A DNA stretch of 6,821 nucleotides from Actinomycetes bacterium (GTDB lineage Bacteria; Actinomycetota; Acidimicrobiia; Acidimicrobiales; Acidimicrobiaceae). This document shows positions 4,814 to 6,821 of this stretch, piece by piece. The translations under genes and the position numbers were made by a program. The stretch lies in NCBI GenBank assembly GCA_021844725.1, contig JAKBSX010000155.1, forward strand, positions 1 through 6,821, read 5' to 3'. Position 1 is the stretch's first letter. Every line of letters starts with the position of its first letter. The notes under the pieces are model-generated. The model did no database searches, was not told where the DNA came from, and saw only the letters and a list, made by a program, of their open reading frames with translations.

Positions 4814-6008
4814 TAGGAAGAGGAACTACAAGTCTTGTATCATCAAGCGGAAAGGCACACTTTATTTTTGCTCTAATTTCTGAGAAGTAAGAATATGCTG
4901 AGATTAGACACCAGTGCGGCGGGGAGTCTTGCGCCAAGAAATCCGCTTCAGAAATTATCGGAACATTGACCCCTGGGATAGCCTTCCCAATCCGCAATGG
5001 GTTTCCGTCAATTGCGTAATCGAGGAAGCTGCCGATCCCAGCCCAGTTGATAAGTGTAGTTGCTCTTCCTGCGGCACCAAATGCAACTCGAATTGGAAGC
5101 GTGCTCATAACATCATAGAGAACAACTCTACTATGTTGGCAAGCTTCCGCAAATTGCTTCCAGTCGGTTGGAGTGGCCTCCACCTCTGAAATTATCAAAT
5201 CACTTCTAGCTTCGGAAGATTTTGTGAACATGGCGCGAATTCCTCCTCCGTGCATGGAAGTTTCCGAGAATCGAAGCAGCTTGAACCCATACGAGTTAAG
5301 GAATCGTTCAAGGGAATGGATGGTCCAATAGAAGCAATGTTCGTGATAGAAAAAATCCCATTGGAGATTGTTGTAAAGACTTTTGGTGGATTGAACTTCA
5401 ATCCAAACTTCCCCGTGTCCAGGGTGTAACACAGAGTCTATTCTTGCAAGAAAAGATCCAATTTCAGGCACGTGGGCAAATACGTTTGAGCAGGTGACAA
5501 CGTCAAAGAATCCATACTCATCCACCAGCATCTTCGCTAGGGGATCATCGAAGAATCCGGTATACACACGCAGCCCCTTTGATCGTGCCAATTCGGCGAC
5601 GTTGTCTGAAGCGTCGATGCCGATCACGTCATATCCATAGCGTTCTAGCGGAGCAAGAAAAATCCCATCATTGCAGCCAATTTCCAAAAGGCGGCAAGGT
5701 TGATCGATGTTAGAAACTTGTCGGACAGATTTAGCATATCCCTCAAAGTGATCTACTAAAGCTTGGATTGATGAAGATGCATAGCTATAATCTGGACCGA
5801 ATAGTATTTCTGGGGACACTACTTCTCGGACTTGAACTAGCCCGCAAGCATTACAGCCATCAATCGCGAGAGGGTATAATTGGTTAGGCTCTCCCAAGGG
5901 CCTGAAGTCTCCAGCTAAAGGCAAATTACCAAGATCAAGTATCTCAAATATGTCGGTTTCACCACACGCTTTACAAGCCAGTTTACTTATCAAAGGTTCG
6001 GGAGACAT
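4797..6008 (-). CDS. SAM-dependent sugar C-methyltransferase (TylC3/NovU/TcaB9 type)
   Basis: This 403-aa protein has the three-part layout and length of nucleotide-sugar C-methyltransferases. The N-terminal zinc domain uses C12, C15, C52 and C55 (two CxxC pairs). The SAM domain has LLEIGCNDG at 107-115. The C-terminal domain follows GGGIR and contains VAFGAAGRATTLIN. Putative catalytic residues line up with those I recall from TcaB9: Y76, H179 in FAHVPE, and Y221, E223, H224 in FYHEH. The family moves a methyl group from SAM to the carbon next to a keto group (usually C3 of a 4-keto-6-deoxy sugar) by enolate chemistry. The gene overlaps the dehydratase stop by 19 bases and the reductase start by 17. 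AAGAAGG abuts the ATG at 6008, too close for an ideal ribosome binding site, so coupling is likely. All key residues are present, and the enzyme looks intact. Confidence 0.92.
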   Translation of the reverse strand: MSPEPLISKLACKACGETDIFEILDLGNLPLAGDFRPLGEPNQLYPLAIDGCNACGLVQVREVVSPEILFGPDYSYASSSIQALVDHFEGYAKSVRQVSNIDQPCRLLEIGCNDGIFLAPLERYGYDVIGIDASDNVAELARSKGLRVYTGFFDDPLAKMLVDEYGFFDVVTCSNVFAHVPEIGSFLARIDSVLHPGHGEVWIEVQSTKSLYNNLQWDFFYHEHCFYWTIHSLERFLNSYGFKLLRFSETSMHGGGIRAMFTKSSEARSDLIISEVEATPTDWKQFAEACQHSRVVLYDVMSTLPIRVAFGAAGRATTLINWAGIGSFLDYAIDGNPLRIGKAIPGVNVPIISEADFLAQDSPPHWCLISAYSYFSEIRAKIKCAFPLDDTRLVVPLPNVTIT

Positions 6009-6821
6009 CCTTCTTTTCTCAAGAGAGCATGGATTTCGTCTTTTGACATTTGATAAACAGAATCGCTAGTCAGCGCTTTCTCTTCGATTCCAGGGGAAAA
6101 TCGTTCTTGATCGGATTGGTAAGTATGAATACACCAATATCCCGAGTGCGACGTAGCACGACGCATCTCTTCTCGTGAAATAAGGGTTTCATGAATTTTT
6201 TCTCCGGGTCTTATGCCAACCTCTCCAACTGTAACTGATGATTTGTTGGAAGCGTTGACCATGACTTCTGCCACATCCCACATCCGAAAGGCAGGAAGGT
6301 CCAAAACGAATGTCTCACCGTTATTGGAGCGCTCCAAAGCGAGCATTACAAGGTTGACGGAGTCTTTAAGGGTTAAAACAAATCTCGTCATTCTCCTATC
6401 CGTGACAGGGAGTAAATTTCCCCCTTTCTCCAGAAGCTCCTTAAAGTAGGGGATTACCGACCCTTCAGAGGCAAGAACATTTCCATAACGAACGATTCCA
6501 ACTCGCATTCCCTTTCCCGCATATGAGGCAACAACGCGTTCTTGAAGTGCTTTTGTCATTCCCATTACATTTACAGGTTCTACAGCTTTGTCCGTGGAAA
6601 GCGTAACCACGCATTCCACACCGGCCTCTAACGCCGCCAAGCAAACGTTATTAGCACCAATGATGTTTGTTGCAACCGCTTCTGTGGGATTGGTCTCGGT
6701 CAAGTGAACATGCTTTATTGCCGCAGCATTTAGCACTAAATCTATTCCACGCATTCCCAGCCGAAGTCTCTCCAAGTCTCTAACATCACCGATCATCAGG
6801 GTCAGCTCGATATTCAGTCGC
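5990..6821 (-). CDS. Nucleotide-sugar 4,6-dehydratase, CapE/PseB/PglF-like (5' end outside window)
   Basis: The frame is open to the right edge and reads RLNIELTLMIGDVRDLERL across the first ATG at 6796, so that ATG is internal; about 60 N-terminal residues, including the GxxGxxG cofactor motif, are missing. What remains (about 276 aa) shows AAAIKHVHLTETNPTEAVATNIIGANNV, typical of the UDP-GlcNAc 4,6-dehydratase group, then STDKAVEPVNVMGMTKALQE. The Lys and the TDK triad are present, but Met stands where most SDR enzymes have the catalytic Tyr (MxxxK), as I recall for PglF, WbpM and CapE types. The C-terminal IRPGEKIHETLISREEMRRA also fits CapE-like proteins. The enzyme would use NAD(P) to make a UDP-4-keto-6-deoxy-hexosamine. 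It is the first visible gene of the three-gene operon. The UDP-GlcNAc substrate is inferred from family, and retention or inversion at C5 is undetermined. Confidence 0.88.
   Translation of the reverse strand, partial: RLNIELTLMIGDVRDLERLRLGMRGIDLVLNAAAIKHVHLTETNPTEAVATNIIGANNVCLAALEAGVECVVTLSTDKAVEPVNVMGMTKALQERVVASYAGKGMRVGIVRYGNVLASEGSVIPYFKELLEKGGNLLPVTDRRMTRFVLTLKDSVNLVMLALERSNNGETFVLDLPAFRMWDVAEVMVNASNKSSVTVGEVGIRPGEKIHETLISREEMRRATSHSGYWCIHTYQSDQERFSPGIEEKALTSDSVYQMSKDEIHALLRKEGCLPNL

Noticed and set aside
4171..4883. Several plus-strand ORFs of 60-87 codons
   Set aside because: All are antisense to the reductase and methyltransferase genes, whose motifs are clear.

Overview
The window is bacterial DNA from an accessory region. 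It joins part of a surface-glycan (capsule, O-antigen or glycoconjugate) cluster to a stretch of mobile-element remnants. Overall base composition is intermediate. By eye the left third (about 1-1740) is more GC-rich than the glycan genes at 2240-6821, which fits a mosaic origin. Nothing here fixes the species. The TATAAT boxes placed just upstream of a GTG, and the mixture of families, would suit a mid-GC actinobacterium, but that is a weak guess.

Left part (1-2234). The + strand opens inside a group II intron reverse transcriptase/maturase whose recognisable homology ends near base 385. It runs into the tail of a minus-strand sulfotransferase. That sulfotransferase has a clear PAPS-binding P-loop upstream of its first ATG, so the true gene extends to about 1470. 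No standard start codon lies between the preceding in-frame stop and the P-loop. The best candidate is an ATA that overlaps the stop of a small upstream ORF in an ATAA arrangement, as if an ATGA junction had lost its start codon. Upstream of that small ORF lies a degenerate tandem duplication, each copy carrying TATAAT followed 9 bases later by GTG. Next comes a perfect 14-bp palindrome and a truncated DUF4338 (DruA-like) protein on the + strand.

Middle (2204-4051). A minus-strand PF14907-type nucleotidyltransferase (about 361 aa) ends inside the DUF4338 remnant, so its last eight residues are read antisense from foreign DNA. The spacer beyond its start holds a 12-codon ribbon-helix-helix-like remnant, a 31-codon ORF with a good ribosome binding site, and a short coiled-coil protein built from 11- and 7-residue repeats, all on the + strand. 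I saw nothing convincing in 3880-4051.

Right part (4052-6821). Three minus-strand genes overlap by 17-19 bases in the order of transcription: a CapE/PseB/PglF-like nucleotide-sugar 4,6-dehydratase (cut by the right edge), a TylC3/TcaB9-type sugar C-methyltransferase, and an RmlD-like reductase. They read as one operon for a branched, C-methylated 6-deoxy sugar: the dehydratase makes a 4-keto-6-deoxy nucleotide sugar, the methyltransferase adds a carbon branch next to the keto group, and the reductase reduces the ketone. The dehydratase looks like a UDP-GlcNAc-type enzyme, whereas the methyltransferase family is known on dTDP sugars. That pairing is the most interesting biochemistry in the window. 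The sulfotransferase and the nucleotidyltransferase may decorate the same glycan, but this is only inferred from position.
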